Assembly (NCBI RefSeq): GCF_009882935.1
Contig: NZ_WTVA01000003.1
Location: 98,715 to 162,714, forward strand
Origin: Sneathiella chungangensis
GTDB lineage: Bacteria > Pseudomonadota > Alphaproteobacteria > Sneathiellales > Sneathiellaceae
Direction: 5' to 3'
Length of the DNA stretch: 64,000 bases
The notes beneath the pieces are model-generated. The model saw nothing but the letters and a program-made list of their open reading frames with translations. It was not told the origin of the DNA and did no database searches. Position numbers and translations under genes: made by a program. This document shows positions 47,911 to 57,100 of the stretch, in pieces (the first letter of the stretch is position 1; the number at the start of each line of letters is the position of its first letter).

Positions 47911-49149
47911 ATGCAGATCAATAAAATCACCGAAGAACAGCAGATTGCCGACATGCTCGACTGGGCGCTTGCGGGCAGGCATGGCCTCGCGATCCGGGGC
48001 GGCGGCACGAAGGAGGGGATAGGCCGTCCGGTCACTGCGGAGCAGGGGCTTGATCTTTCCGGCCTCACCGGCGTTGAGATGTATGAACCGGCGGAACTGG
48101 TGATGAAGGCGAAGGCGGGCACGACCATATCCGATGTCAACGCGCTTCTCCGCCAGAGCGGGCAACGGCTCGCCTTCGATCCGCCGGATTACGGCCCGCT
48201 GCTGGGCCACGCGGCGGAGGCGGCGACGCTTGGCGGGATTTTCAGTGCCAATCTCTCCGGATCGGCCCGCATCAAGGCGGGCAGCGCCCGCGATCATCTG
48301 TTGGGGGTTCAGGGCTTCACCGGCCGCGCGCAGGCCTTCCAGACCGGCAGCCGGGTGATGAAGAATGTGACGGGTTATGACCTCTGCAAGCTGGTCGCGG
48401 GAAGCTACGGCACGCTTGCCATCGCCACCTCGCTCACCTTCAAGGTGCTGCCGCGCCCCGAGAAGACCCGCACGGTGCTGCTCTATGATGTACCGCTGGA
48501 AATGGCGCAGCCTCTCATGACCCGGGGGCTTTCCTCCGTTCATGATGTTGCCGCCGCCGCCTACTTGCCCGCCGATATCGCCGCGCAATGCGATATTGAC
48601 TATGTTAAGGGTCCCGGCAAGGCGGTGCTGGCCCTCAAGATCGAGGGGCCGGGCCCGTCCGCAGAATTCCGATGCGCCGCCATCCGTGAGATGCTGCAAG
48701 GCGAGGGCGCGCTTGAGGAACTGCACGGCATGAATTCCGAGACATTCTGGGCGTTTGTTAAGAATGTTTCACCTTTTGTCGGAACTACGGGGACGATCTG
48801 GAAAGTCTCCATCCCGCCCGCCAACGCGGCCAAAGTAATCGCGGACATTCTCGGCAAGGCGCCGGAGGCCCGCTATTTCCTCGACTGGGGCGGCGGGCTT
48901 CTCTGGATTGCGATGCCCGACGGCCTTGAGGAGGGCGGCGACGGCGTCGTTCGCGGCGCGCTTTCAGGCGCCGGTCATGCCACCTTGATCCGGGGATCCA
49001 GTGATCTCCGCCAAAAAATCGCGCCGTTCCAGCCGCAGCCGGAGGCCATCCGCAAGATCACGGCCCGCATCAAGGACGGGTTCGATCCGGAAAACATCCT
49101 TAATCCGGGGCGCATGTATGAACATGAAGATGTGAAGGCAAGCATTTGA
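47911..49149 (+). CDS. glcE: Glycolate oxidase subunit GlcE
   Basis: A 412-residue FAD-binding subunit, a shorter relative of GlcD. The FAD motif is GLAIRGGGTKEGIGRP near residue 27-42, with GGIFSANLSGSARIKAGSARD and KNVTGYDLCKLVAGSYGTLA further on, and the close FDPENILNPGRMY. It sits between glcD and glcF with almost no gaps, so the three subunits are co-translated into one membrane-associated oxidase. Confidence 0.93.
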   Translation: MQINKITEEQQIADMLDWALAGRHGLAIRGGGTKEGIGRPVTAEQGLDLSGLTGVEMYEPAELVMKAKAGTTISDVNALLRQSGQRLAFDPPDYGPLLGHAAEAATLGGIFSANLSGSARIKAGSARDHLLGVQGFTGRAQAFQTGSRVMKNVTGYDLCKLVAGSYGTLAIATSLTFKVLPRPEKTRTVLLYDVPLEMAQPLMTRGLSSVHDVAAAAYLPADIAAQCDIDYVKGPGKAVLALKIEGPGPSAEFRCAAIREMLQGEGALEELHGMNSETFWAFVKNVSPFVGTTGTIWKVSIPPANAAKVIADILGKAPEARYFLDWGGGLLWIAMPDGLEEGGDGVVRGALSGAGHATLIRGSSDLRQKIAPFQPQPEAIRKITARIKDGFDPENILNPGRMYEHEDVKASI

Positions 49150-49150
49150 G

Positions 49151-50452
49151 ATGAAAACAGAATTTTCCATCCTTCAGCTTGCCGACCCGACGTTCGCCCG
49201 CTCCAACGATATCCTGCGCAACTGCGTCCATTGCGGCTTCTGCACGGCGACCTGCCCGACCTATCTGGAGCTTGGCGACGAGCGCGACAGCCCGCGCGGG
49301 CGCATCTATCTGATGCAGCAGATGTTGGAAAGCGGCCAGCCGGCCCCGGCCTCCACCGTGCAGCATCTCGATCGCTGCCTCTCCTGCTTTTCCTGCATGA
49401 CGACCTGTCCGTCGGGCGTCGATTACATGCATCTGGTTGAGCATGGCCGCGAGTATATCGAGGAGACCTACAGGCGCCCGCTCACCGAGCGCTTTTTGCG
49501 CGGCATTCTCGGGCTGGTGCTGCCGCGCCCGGCGCTGTTCCGTCTCTCGCTCTTCGGCGCGAAGCTGGCGCGGCCGATGAAGGATCTCTTCTCCGGGCCG
49601 CTCAAGGCGATGCTGGAAATGGCGCCGAGAAGCCTGCCGCCCGCGTCGCGGCTGGACGGCAAGCTGCTGCATCCGGCGGGCGGACGACGGAAAAAGCGGG
49701 TCGCGCTGATGACCGGCTGCGCGCAGAAGGTGCTGGCGCCCGAGATCAACGACGCCACCATCCGCCTGCTCAATCGCCACGGGATCGAGGTGATCATCCC
49801 GAAGGCGGCGGGCTGCTGCGGCGCGCTGCCGCTGCATATGGGCAAGGAGAAACAGGCGATCCCCTTCGCCCACGCCAATATCCGCGCCTGGGAACGCGAG
49901 CTGGACGGGGAGGGGCTGGATGCGATCATCATCAACACCTCCGGCTGCGGCACGACGGTCAAGGACTATGGGGAGCTGTTCGCCCATCACAAGGACAAAA
50001 AACTCGCCGAGGCGGCCTCCCGCGTTGCGGCGCTCGCCTGCGATATCACCGAATTCCTGAGCCGGATCGAGCTGGAGGCGCCGAAGGTGAAACCGGCGCT
50101 CAAAGTCGCCTATCACTCCGCCTGCTCGCTCCAGCATGGCCAGCAGATACGGCAGGAGCCGAAAATGCTCTTGAAAAAAATGGGCTTTGACGTCAGGGAT
50201 ATCCCGGAATCCCATATCTGCTGCGGCTCGGCCGGCACCTATAACTTGTTGCAGCCGGAATTGTCGGCAAGGCTGAAGGCGCGGAAAGTCGCGAATATTG
50301 CGAAAACCGAACCCGATCTCGTCGCGGCGGGGAATATCGGCTGCATCGCGCAGATCGCATCCGGCATGGATCTGCCGGTCCTGCATACGGTGGAGCTGAT
50401 CGACTGGGTGACGGGCGGGCCGAAACCGGCGGCGCTGAAACGCAAGACATAA
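49151..50452 (+). CDS. glcF: Glycolate oxidase iron-sulfur subunit GlcF
   Basis: A 433-residue protein with two N-terminal [4Fe-4S] ferredoxin motifs: C25, C28, C31, C35-Pro and C76, C79, C82, C86-Pro. Two CCG (cysteine-rich) domains follow, with GCCGALPLHMG and ICCGSAGTYN. It passes electrons from GlcD/GlcE flavin towards the respiratory chain. Starts one base after the glcE stop. Third gene of the operon. Confidence 0.94.
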   Translation: MKTEFSILQLADPTFARSNDILRNCVHCGFCTATCPTYLELGDERDSPRGRIYLMQQMLESGQPAPASTVQHLDRCLSCFSCMTTCPSGVDYMHLVEHGREYIEETYRRPLTERFLRGILGLVLPRPALFRLSLFGAKLARPMKDLFSGPLKAMLEMAPRSLPPASRLDGKLLHPAGGRRKKRVALMTGCAQKVLAPEINDATIRLLNRHGIEVIIPKAAGCCGALPLHMGKEKQAIPFAHANIRAWERELDGEGLDAIIINTSGCGTTVKDYGELFAHHKDKKLAEAASRVAALACDITEFLSRIELEAPKVKPALKVAYHSACSLQHGQQIRQEPKMLLKKMGFDVRDIPESHICCGSAGTYNLLQPELSARLKARKVANIAKTEPDLVAAGNIGCIAQIASGMDLPVLHTVELIDWVTGGPKPAALKRKT

Positions 50453-50502
50453 GCCCGCTCACAGATTTGTGTGCGGCGCGGGTGCTATCAAATCGCGCAA
50501 AA

Positions 50503-51078
50503 ATGCCGTATATTGCTTTTATGGTCCGAAGAATAATTGGCATTTTGGTGGTGGCCGGCCTCATCCTCTGGGGCAATCCCTCCCTCGCGCGCCAGGACGA
50601 TCCGAAACTGGATGAGCTGTTCACCTTGCTTGCCGAGACCGAAGACTTCCAGAAAGCCAAGGTGATTGAGGGCAGCATCTGGAAAATCTGGCTTACCTCG
50701 GGCAGCGATACGGTCGACTTCCTGATGCTCCAGGGCATGAGCTATATGAGCCGGGGGGAATTTGCCAAGGCCATCTCGCTCTTTTCCACCGTCATCAAGA
50801 TCGATCCCGAATTCTCCGAAGGCTGGAACAAGCGGGCGACAGTGCTGTTCCTGATCGGCGAATATGACAGCTCGATCGAGGATATCGGCCGCACGCTGGA
50901 GCTGGAGCCCCGGCATTTCGGCGCGCTCTCCGGCCTTGGCCAGATCTACGACATCAAGAAGAGCGAGGAAGGCGCGCTCTCGGCCTATGAAAAGGCGATG
51001 GAGATCAACCCGCATATGCCGGGGGTGAAGGCGCGCATGGAACAGCTTATCGTCGAGCGCGACAAGAAGCGGATCTAG
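50503..51078 (+). CDS. Secreted TPR repeat protein
   Basis: A 191-residue protein with an N-terminal signal peptide or anchor (VRRIIGILVVAGLILWGNPSLAR) and about three tetratricopeptide repeats at residues 75-180 (SRGEFAKAISLFSTVIKIDPEFSEG, LIGEYDSSIEDIGRTLELEP and a third, KSEEGALSAYEKAMEINP). Likely periplasmic and a protein-protein scaffold. Start could be ATG 50503 or 50521; neither has a good ribosome site. Convergent with pyk with 4 bases between. Confidence 0.72.
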   Translation: MPYIAFMVRRIIGILVVAGLILWGNPSLARQDDPKLDELFTLLAETEDFQKAKVIEGSIWKIWLTSGSDTVDFLMLQGMSYMSRGEFAKAISLFSTVIKIDPEFSEGWNKRATVLFLIGEYDSSIEDIGRTLELEPRHFGALSGLGQIYDIKKSEEGALSAYEKAMEINPHMPGVKARMEQLIVERDKKRI

Positions 51079-51082
51079 GCGG

Positions 51083-52504
51083 CTACTGCTCCCCGACCCA
51101 GGCAATCCTGAGAATATTGGTCGAGCCTGGCGTTCCGAACGGCACGCCCGCCATGATGACGACCCGGTCGCCCGGCCGCGTGAACCCCTCCGCGAAGGAC
51201 TTGCGGCAGGCCTTGTTGACCATATCGGCGAAATTCTCCGCATCCGAGGTATGAACGCAATGCAGCCCCCAGACGAGGGCCAGCATCCGCGCCGTCTTGA
51301 GCGACGGGGTCAGCACCAGCACCGAGGTCTCGCCCCGCTCGCGCGCCGCCCGGAGCGCCGTCGAGCCCGAGGTGGTATAGGTGACGATGGCAGCCGCGCC
51401 GATGGTATGCGCGACCTGGGAGGCGGCGGCGCTGATTGCATCGGCGGTGGTCGCCTCCAGATGGCCGTGCTTGGCGTCGATGACGCTCCGGTACAGCGGA
51501 TCGCGTTCGGTCACTTCGGCGATATCGCTCATCATCGTCACCGCCTCGAGCGGAAATTCCCCCGCCGCGCTCTCCGCCGAGAGCATCACCGCATCGGTGC
51601 CGTCATAGATGGCGTTGGCGACATCGGTTACCTCGGCCCGGGTCGGCACCGGCGAGGCAATCATGCTCTCCAGCATCTGCGTCGCGACGACGACGGGTTT
51701 GCCCGCCTCGCGCGCCTGGGTGATGATGCGCTTCTGGATCGAGGGGACTTCCTGGATCGGCATCTCGACGCCGAGATCGCCGCGCGCGACCATGATCGCA
51801 TCGGACAGATCGATGATTCCCTCCAGCGCCTCGACCGCCGCCGGTTTCTCGATCTTTGCCATGACGGCGGCGCGCCCGGCGACGATCTTCTTGACCTCGG
51901 CGATATCCTCCGGCCGCTGCACGAAGGAAAGCGCGACCCAGTCGACGCCGAGCGAGAGGGCGAAATCGAGATCGCGCCGGTCCTTGTCGGTGAGCGGGCT
52001 CATGCGCACCAGCGCGTTCGGGATATTGACGCCCTTGCGGTCGGATATCTTGCCGCCGACGGCGACCTCGCAGTCGACAAAATCCTTGCCGACGTTCACC
52101 ACCATCAGTTTCAGCTTGCCGTCATCGAGCAGGAGGATGCTGCCCTCGTCCAGGCTTTCGAGAACCGCCGGATGGGGCAGGGAGACGCGTTTCTCATCGC
52201 CCGGTGTCTCATCGAGATCGAGGCGGAATTTCGCGCCGTTGGTAAGCATTGTCGAGCCGTTCTTGAACGTCCCGATGCGGATTTTCGGCCCCTGCAGATC
52301 GGCGAGAATGCCAATCGGGCGGCCGACATCGCCCTCGAGCTTGCGGATCGCCGCGACCCGTTCCTCATGATCCTTGTGATCACCGTGGCTGAAATTGAGC
52401 CGGAACACATCGGCGCCCGCAAGATGCAGCGCCTCGATACTGTCGGGATCGGAACTGGCGGGCCCGAGGGTCGCAATTATCTTCGTCTTTCTAAGTCGTC
52501 GCAT
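51083..52504 (-). CDS. pyk: Pyruvate kinase
   Basis: A 473-residue enzyme converting PEP and ADP to pyruvate and ATP. The start RRLRKTKIIATLGPAS, the FRLNFSHGDHKDH motif, and the active-site signature with catalytic lysine (VMAKIEKPAAVE, IMVARGDLGVEMPIQEVP) are all present, plus MLESMI and DAVMLSAESAAGEFP. The C-terminal allosteric domain is complete. It forms the opposing partner to the pyruvate phosphate dikinase earlier in the window. Confidence 0.97.
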   Translation of the reverse strand: MRRLRKTKIIATLGPASSDPDSIEALHLAGADVFRLNFSHGDHKDHEERVAAIRKLEGDVGRPIGILADLQGPKIRIGTFKNGSTMLTNGAKFRLDLDETPGDEKRVSLPHPAVLESLDEGSILLLDDGKLKLMVVNVGKDFVDCEVAVGGKISDRKGVNIPNALVRMSPLTDKDRRDLDFALSLGVDWVALSFVQRPEDIAEVKKIVAGRAAVMAKIEKPAAVEALEGIIDLSDAIMVARGDLGVEMPIQEVPSIQKRIITQAREAGKPVVVATQMLESMIASPVPTRAEVTDVANAIYDGTDAVMLSAESAAGEFPLEAVTMMSDIAEVTERDPLYRSVIDAKHGHLEATTADAISAAASQVAHTIGAAAIVTYTTSGSTALRAARERGETSVLVLTPSLKTARMLALVWGLHCVHTSDAENFADMVNKACRKSFAEGFTRPGDRVVIMAGVPFGTPGSTNILRIAWVGEQ

Positions 52505-52649
52505 CGCTGATTTACTCGTTACAAAAGATTTGACCGATACTCACAGGACTATACTACCCTTTTTATGACAGCCATGTGAGGGATATTATCGGCTTTTTCG
52601 GATCGTGGACAATCGCCCGGGCGCGGCGCGCAAAATTGCGGGCGTTCCG

Positions 52650-53522
52650 TCAGGAATTATAGGCAAGAAGGTCTTTTTGCGGGGTTTTCGCAAGCCGTTC
52701 GAAATCCTCCACCGCAGTCGGTTCGCCGCCCGCGCCCTTAAAATCGCAAATATTTTCATAATTTGCCCGCAGGAAGGCAATGACGTCTCGCGCCGCCGCC
52801 TCGCCGACGAAGCGCGGGGAGAATTCGAAAAGGACGGGCAGGCCGCCGCCGAATGTCGCGTGGATCGTGCGTAATATTTCAAAATCGAAGCCCTCAAGGT
52901 CCATCCAGACAAGCTGGATATCCTCGCCGCTGACGCCCGCGTTCCGGGCGATACTGCCGACGGTAAAGGCGTCCACCTCGACCGCTTCAGTATTGCCGGG
53001 AAGGGCCAGAAGGGAATGGCCGCCGCTCACCCCTTCCTGCTTCAGATGCAGCGTGATGCGGCCATCCTCCGTATAGACGGCGGCATGGACGGGCGAAATG
53101 GCGTCCGCCCAGCCGTTGAGATGGACATTGGCGCGCAAAAGCTCGAAGTTGCGCGGCGCGGCCTCGACCGCGATCACCTTCGTAAACCTGCCGGTCAGCT
53201 TGAGATAGAGTGCCTGGCAGCCGACATTGGCGCCGAGATTGAGGGCGACGCCCGTGCCGTCGATCTTGCCGACCCGCTCGAGATAGGCGACGATGCGATC
53301 GACGGCGCCGCGCCCCCAACTGCCGTGCAGCACGACGGACCGCCCGACAAGATCGCGCGGATCAACCATGATCATGTGATCGCCCGCGCGCACGGTGAGT
53401 GCGGTAATATCATCGGGCAACGCCTTGCTGAGAATCTTGCGGCCGCGCTTACTGTCCAGAAACCGCCGGAGCAGCTTGTTGCGGAAGGTATCGACAAGGA
53501 GCGTTTCAAGCCTGTTGGGCAT
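52650..53522 (-). CDS. FkbM family methyltransferase
   Basis: A 290-residue FkbM-type O- or N-methyltransferase. The SAM loop LNLGANVGCQALYLKLTG is near residues 98-115, followed by KVIAVEAAPRNFELLRANV, and the family signature LVWMDLEGFDFEILRTI near the middle of the C-terminal half. These enzymes act on sugars, lipids or secondary metabolites; the substrate is not evident. Divergent from the N-formylglutamate amidohydrolase gene; the 168-base gap between them has no recognisable signal. Confidence 0.86.
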   Translation of the reverse strand: MPNRLETLLVDTFRNKLLRRFLDSKRGRKILSKALPDDITALTVRAGDHMIMVDPRDLVGRSVVLHGSWGRGAVDRIVAYLERVGKIDGTGVALNLGANVGCQALYLKLTGRFTKVIAVEAAPRNFELLRANVHLNGWADAISPVHAAVYTEDGRITLHLKQEGVSGGHSLLALPGNTEAVEVDAFTVGSIARNAGVSGEDIQLVWMDLEGFDFEILRTIHATFGGGLPVLFEFSPRFVGEAAARDVIAFLRANYENICDFKGAGGEPTAVEDFERLAKTPQKDLLAYNS

Positions 53523-53690
53523 CGGTTTCCTGCACTCTGCTGGTTTTCAAAATGGTGGCCAATTCCCTTATAACCGGTCCCGGTCGACAGGGCGTAGCTT
53601 TTTTCCGGAGCTTTCTCCAATTCCTTCCATTGTAACGCGCGCGGCGATTGGGATAGTATTGGCGGGTTCCGTAATTATGTATGCAGCACC

Positions 53691-54470
53691 ATGACAGACA
53701 GCACGCCCCCGATCTACGATATCCAGCATGAAGACAGCGAGAGCGCGTTGTTGCTCACCGTCGATCATGCGAGCCGCTATATCCCGGCGGAGTATGATAA
53801 CCTCGGCCTTGAGGATCCGTCCGTGCTGGCGCGGCATATCGCCTGGGATATCGGGATCGAGGATGTCTCGAAACGCCTTGCCGACAAGCTGAACGCGACG
53901 GCGATTTTCGCGGGCTTCTCCCGCCTCTTGGTCGATGCCAACCGCTATCCGGACAATCCTGCGATCATGCCCGAGGTGAGCGACGGCGTCGATATTCCGG
54001 CCAACCGGAATCTGAGCGCGGCGGAGCGGGAGCGGCGGATCAGGACCTGGTTCACGCCCTATCACGACGCCATTCTCGGTCTCATCACGAAGAAAGAGGC
54101 GGCGCATGACTTTCCGCTTCTCATTTCCATGCACAGCTTCACCCCGGTGATGAATGAGTTCGAGCGGCCCTGGCATATCGGCGTCCTCTGGGATGACGAT
54201 CCGCGCATTGCGCTGCCGCTGCTCGATATTCTGAGGCAGAACAGTTCCCTCGTCGTTGGCGACAACGAACCCTATTCGGCGCGCGAGCCGCTCGGCTATA
54301 CGATGAACGAGCATGGCACGAAGCGTGGGCTCCCCAATGTCGCCATCGAGATCCGCCAGGACCTGATCGACACCCATCAGGGGGCGGAAAAATGGGCATC
54401 GATCATGGCCGACGCACTGAACCGGCTCGGCCCGCTGGCGCCAGACAAACCCGGCCGCGTCACCGCGTAA
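53691..54470 (+). CDS. N-formylglutamate amidohydrolase family protein
   Basis: A 259-residue metal-dependent hydrolase of the HutG/FGase family, releasing formate from N-formylglutamate. Recognisable blocks are LLTVDHASRYIPAEY, HIAWDIGIEDVSKRLADKL, FSRLLVDANRYP, MHSFTP and the C-terminal VAIEIRQDLID. No other histidine utilisation gene is near, and many alphaproteobacterial members of this family lie beside a YbdK-type ligase as here, so the true substrate may be a different N-acyl amino acid. Confidence 0.84.
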   Translation: MTDSTPPIYDIQHEDSESALLLTVDHASRYIPAEYDNLGLEDPSVLARHIAWDIGIEDVSKRLADKLNATAIFAGFSRLLVDANRYPDNPAIMPEVSDGVDIPANRNLSAAERERRIRTWFTPYHDAILGLITKKEAAHDFPLLISMHSFTPVMNEFERPWHIGVLWDDDPRIALPLLDILRQNSSLVVGDNEPYSAREPLGYTMNEHGTKRGLPNVAIEIRQDLIDTHQGAEKWASIMADALNRLGPLAPDKPGRVTA

Positions 54471-54484
54471 CAGAAGGAGCGGGC

Positions 54485-55630
54485 ATGAGTATCAAGGAAC
54501 CAACCTTCACCATCGGGATCGAGGAGGAATATCTGCTGGTCGATCTCGAGACCCGCGATCTCGCCATCGAGCCGAGCGAGGACATCCTCAGCGAATGCGA
54601 GGCGCGGCTGCCCCGCCATTTGGTGACGCCGGAATTCCTCCGCTCGCAGATCGAGGTGGGGACCTGCATCTGCCACAATATCGGCGAGGCGCGCGCGGCG
54701 CTGCATGAATTGCGCGGCACGGTGTCCGATGTCGCGCGCAAGCACGGGCTTGGCCTGATGGCGGCGTCCATCCATCCCTTCGCCGACTGGCACCAGCTGA
54801 AACATACGCGGAAAGAGCGTTATGACATCATCGCCCGCGATTTGCAGGCGACGGTGCGGCGGATGATGATCTGCGGCATGCATGTGCATTGCGCCATCGA
54901 GGATCCGGAGCTGCGCATCGACCTGATGAACCAGGCGAGCTATTTCCTGCCGCATCTGCTGGCGCTCAGCACCTCGTCGCCCTTCTGGCGAGGGGAGGAG
55001 AGCGGCCTCAAATCCTACCGCGTCACGGTGTTCGACGCGCTACCGCGCACCGGGCTGCCGGACCGCTTTGAAAGCTATGGCGAGTTCACCCGCCTCGTCG
55101 ATACGCTGGTCGAGGCCGGCACGATCGAGGATGGGACGAAACTCTGGTGGGACATGCGCCCGTCGGCGAAATTCCCGACGCTGGAGATGCGCCTCGCCGA
55201 TGTCTGCCCGCTCTTGGAGGATGCGCTCACCGTCGCCGCGCTTTATTCCTGCATTCTCCGGATGCTCTATCGCCTGCGCCGCAATAACCAGCGCTGGCGC
55301 GTCTATCCGCAGACACTGGTGGAGGAGAACCGCTGGATCGCCCAGCGCTTCGGTGTCGAGGGCAAGCTGATCGATTTCGGCATCCCGGCGCCGGTGCCGC
55401 TCGCCGACCTGATCGAGGAGATCATCGCGCTCACCGCCGAGGATGCGGAGGCGCTGGGCTGTGTTGAAGAGGTCCAGCATGCGCGCGAGATTGTCCGCCG
55501 CGGCGCCTCCGCCGATCGGCAGATCGCCTGTTACCGCGCCGCGGTTGATGCGGGGGACAGCAAAGAGGCCGCCCTGATAAAAGTTGTCGATCAGGTCTTG
55601 AATGAAACGGTTCACGGCATAGAGTCATAA
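54485..55630 (+). CDS. Carboxylate-amine ligase (YbdK/GCS2 family)
   Basis: A 381-residue member of the glutamate-cysteine ligase 2 family. It opens with FTIGIEEEYLLVDLETRDL, the ATP/Mg motif; then FLRSQIEVGTCICHNIGEAR, ICGMHVHCAIEDPELRI and WWDMRPSAKFPTLEMRLAD, all typical for YbdK. YbdK has weak gamma-glutamylcysteine ligase activity and its natural substrate is uncertain. ATG 54485 follows AAGGAGCGG. It lies 14 bases after the amidohydrolase, so the two are likely an operon with DUF1244 next. Confidence 0.88.
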   Translation: MSIKEPTFTIGIEEEYLLVDLETRDLAIEPSEDILSECEARLPRHLVTPEFLRSQIEVGTCICHNIGEARAALHELRGTVSDVARKHGLGLMAASIHPFADWHQLKHTRKERYDIIARDLQATVRRMMICGMHVHCAIEDPELRIDLMNQASYFLPHLLALSTSSPFWRGEESGLKSYRVTVFDALPRTGLPDRFESYGEFTRLVDTLVEAGTIEDGTKLWWDMRPSAKFPTLEMRLADVCPLLEDALTVAALYSCILRMLYRLRRNNQRWRVYPQTLVEENRWIAQRFGVEGKLIDFGIPAPVPLADLIEEIIALTAEDAEALGCVEEVQHAREIVRRGASADRQIACYRAAVDAGDSKEAALIKVVDQVLNETVHGIES

Positions 55631-55657
55631 ACAGACGACCAACAAGAAGGAAAGACG

Positions 55658-55951
55658 ATGGATCAGGAAACACTGGAACTTGAAGCCGCGGCCTTCCGCC
55701 GCCTGCGCGATCATCTGCGCGAACGTACCGACGTGCAGAATATCGACCTGATGAACTTGGGCGGCTTCTGCCGCAACTGCCTCGCCAACTGGTATATGGA
55801 GGCGGCGGCGGAGAAGGGCATCGAGATGGACAAGATGCAGGCGCGCGAGATTGTCTACGGCATGCCGTTTGATGAATGGAAGGCGAAATACCAGAAAGAG
55901 GCGACGTCTGAGCAAAAGGCCGCCTTTGCGAAAAGCCATCCCGGCCACTAG
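55658..55951 (+). CDS. DUF1244 family protein
   Basis: A 97-residue helical protein with the DUF1244 signature: FRRLRDHLRERTDVQNIDLM, GGFCRNCLANWY (residues 35-48, a CxxC pair) and YGMPFDEWKAKYQ. The family is widespread in Proteobacteria, function unknown. In this window it sits directly behind the YbdK ligase (27 bases) and before the GapR-like gene. Confidence 0.85.
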   Translation: MDQETLELEAAAFRRLRDHLRERTDVQNIDLMNLGGFCRNCLANWYMEAAAEKGIEMDKMQAREIVYGMPFDEWKAKYQKEATSEQKAAFAKSHPGH

Positions 55952-56069
55952 GCGTAGGGTAAAATATTTTCCGAAAGGCATGGATTTATCCGCGCCAAAA
56001 ATGTTAGAAAGCCCGTCCGGAAAAATTTCCGGTCAGTTCGCATATATATATTCACGGAGAAGGTAAGTC

Positions 56070-56375
56070 ATGGCTGACATCGGCGGTGTCGCAGCGGATC
56101 ATTTGCGGTCCTATATCGAAAGAATTGAGCGCCTCGAGGAAGAGAAAAAGGGTATCGCCGACGACATCAAGGAAATCTTCGCCGAGGCCAAGGGCACCGG
56201 CTTCGATGTCAAGGCCATGCGCGCGGTTCTGCGCCTTCGCAAGATGGATAAGGCTGACCTCCAGGAGCAGGAATATATGATCGACCTGTATAAACATGCG
56301 CTTGGCATGGCCGCCGATGAAAACCCGCCGGCGGAAGACGGCGCGGACGGCGAGGGGGAAGCCGCCGCTTTCTAA
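56070..56375 (+). CDS. gapR: GapR-like (DUF2312) nucleoid-associated protein
   Basis: A 101-residue protein with a DUF2312 domain: [40 protein letters not shown] and VLRLRKMDK, then LYKHALGM. In Caulobacter the family member GapR is a nucleoid protein that clamps overtwisted DNA ahead of polymerases and stimulates topoisomerases. Here the C-terminus has an extra acidic tail (about 20 residues rich in A, D and E) that I do not recall in the Caulobacter protein. The symbol is by family; identity as the orthologue is likely but not tested. Confidence 0.82.
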   Translation: MADIGGVAADHLRSYIERIERLEEEKKGIADDIKEIFAEAKGTGFDVKAMRAVLRLRKMDKADLQEQEYMIDLYKHALGMAADENPPAEDGADGEGEAAAF

Positions 56376-56462
56376 GGCGTCACCTGTCGCCACTTGTATT
56401 CCGGACCTGCAATAATTAAGTGCAGAACACACCTGTAATAACCTTCCAGGTGGTTTGGAGAG

Positions 56463-56786
56463 ATGGCGAAATTTTCAACCGAGGCGGCGGGGTTCGCCGC
56501 CCTTACCATATCCGAGCTGATGTTGCAGCAATGCGTGATTTCCGGCCTGTTCACGGCGGAGGAGGCGCGGCGGCTGCTCGTCTCGGCGGCGCGCCGTCAT
56601 GAAGAGGCGGCATCGGGACCGGACGAGAAAATCGCCCTCAATATGGAGGCGGCGCATCTGATCCGCGCCATGCTGAGCGGTCTGGAGCCCCTCTTTCGGG
56701 AGCCGCGGGGAAACACCCCGGCGCGGGATAAACAGACCCGCGGCGGCACGGGCAAGACGGAAACCTGGGTCCGCTTCCCCGACTGA
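56463..56786 (+). CDS. Hypothetical small protein
   Basis: A 107-residue protein, mostly helical in its first 80 residues, with a glycine-rich basic tail. It has the ALTISELMLQQCVISGLFTAEEARRLL block shared by short uncharacterised alphaproteobacterial proteins, here broken as ISELMLQQCVISGLF. It is preceded by GGAGAG and ends one base before the convergent DUF1272 gene. Function unknown. Confidence 0.55.
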   Translation: MAKFSTEAAGFAALTISELMLQQCVISGLFTAEEARRLLVSAARRHEEAASGPDEKIALNMEAAHLIRAMLSGLEPLFREPRGNTPARDKQTRGGTGKTETWVRFPD

Positions 56787-57017
56787 CTATGTCTTCGCCC
56801 GCACGCGTTTTGTGCTCTGCGGGTATTTTTCCATCAGTTTCGCGGGGCGCACGGGACGCAAGCTGAAATTCCCGCCGCAGTTCGGGCAGGCGCCTTTATG
56901 GACATCTTCCGCGCAAGTCTCGCAGAAGGTGCATTCAAAGGTGCAGATATAGGCATCGACCTCCCCGTTCGGCAGGTCTTTATCGCAAGTCTCGCAGTTT
57001 GGTCTCAGCTCTAGCAT
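56787..57017 (-). CDS. DUF1272 zinc-binding protein
   Basis: A 76-residue protein with four CxxC-type pairs (CETCDKDLP, CTFECTFCETC, ACPNCGGNF), the DUF1272 pattern that likely binds two zinc ions in a double ribbon. ATG 57017 gives the standard MLELRPNCE start. Convergent with the hypothetical gene at 56463. Function unknown. Confidence 0.85.
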   Translation of the reverse strand: MLELRPNCETCDKDLPNGEVDAYICTFECTFCETCAEDVHKGACPNCGGNFSLRPVRPAKLMEKYPQSTKRVRAKT

Positions 57018-57100
57018 GATGCTCTCCTTTGCCCCTCTATAGCGGGAGAGGGCACCCCCGGACAGGTCCAATAGACCGCCGCCCGGGGAGCCTTTTTATT

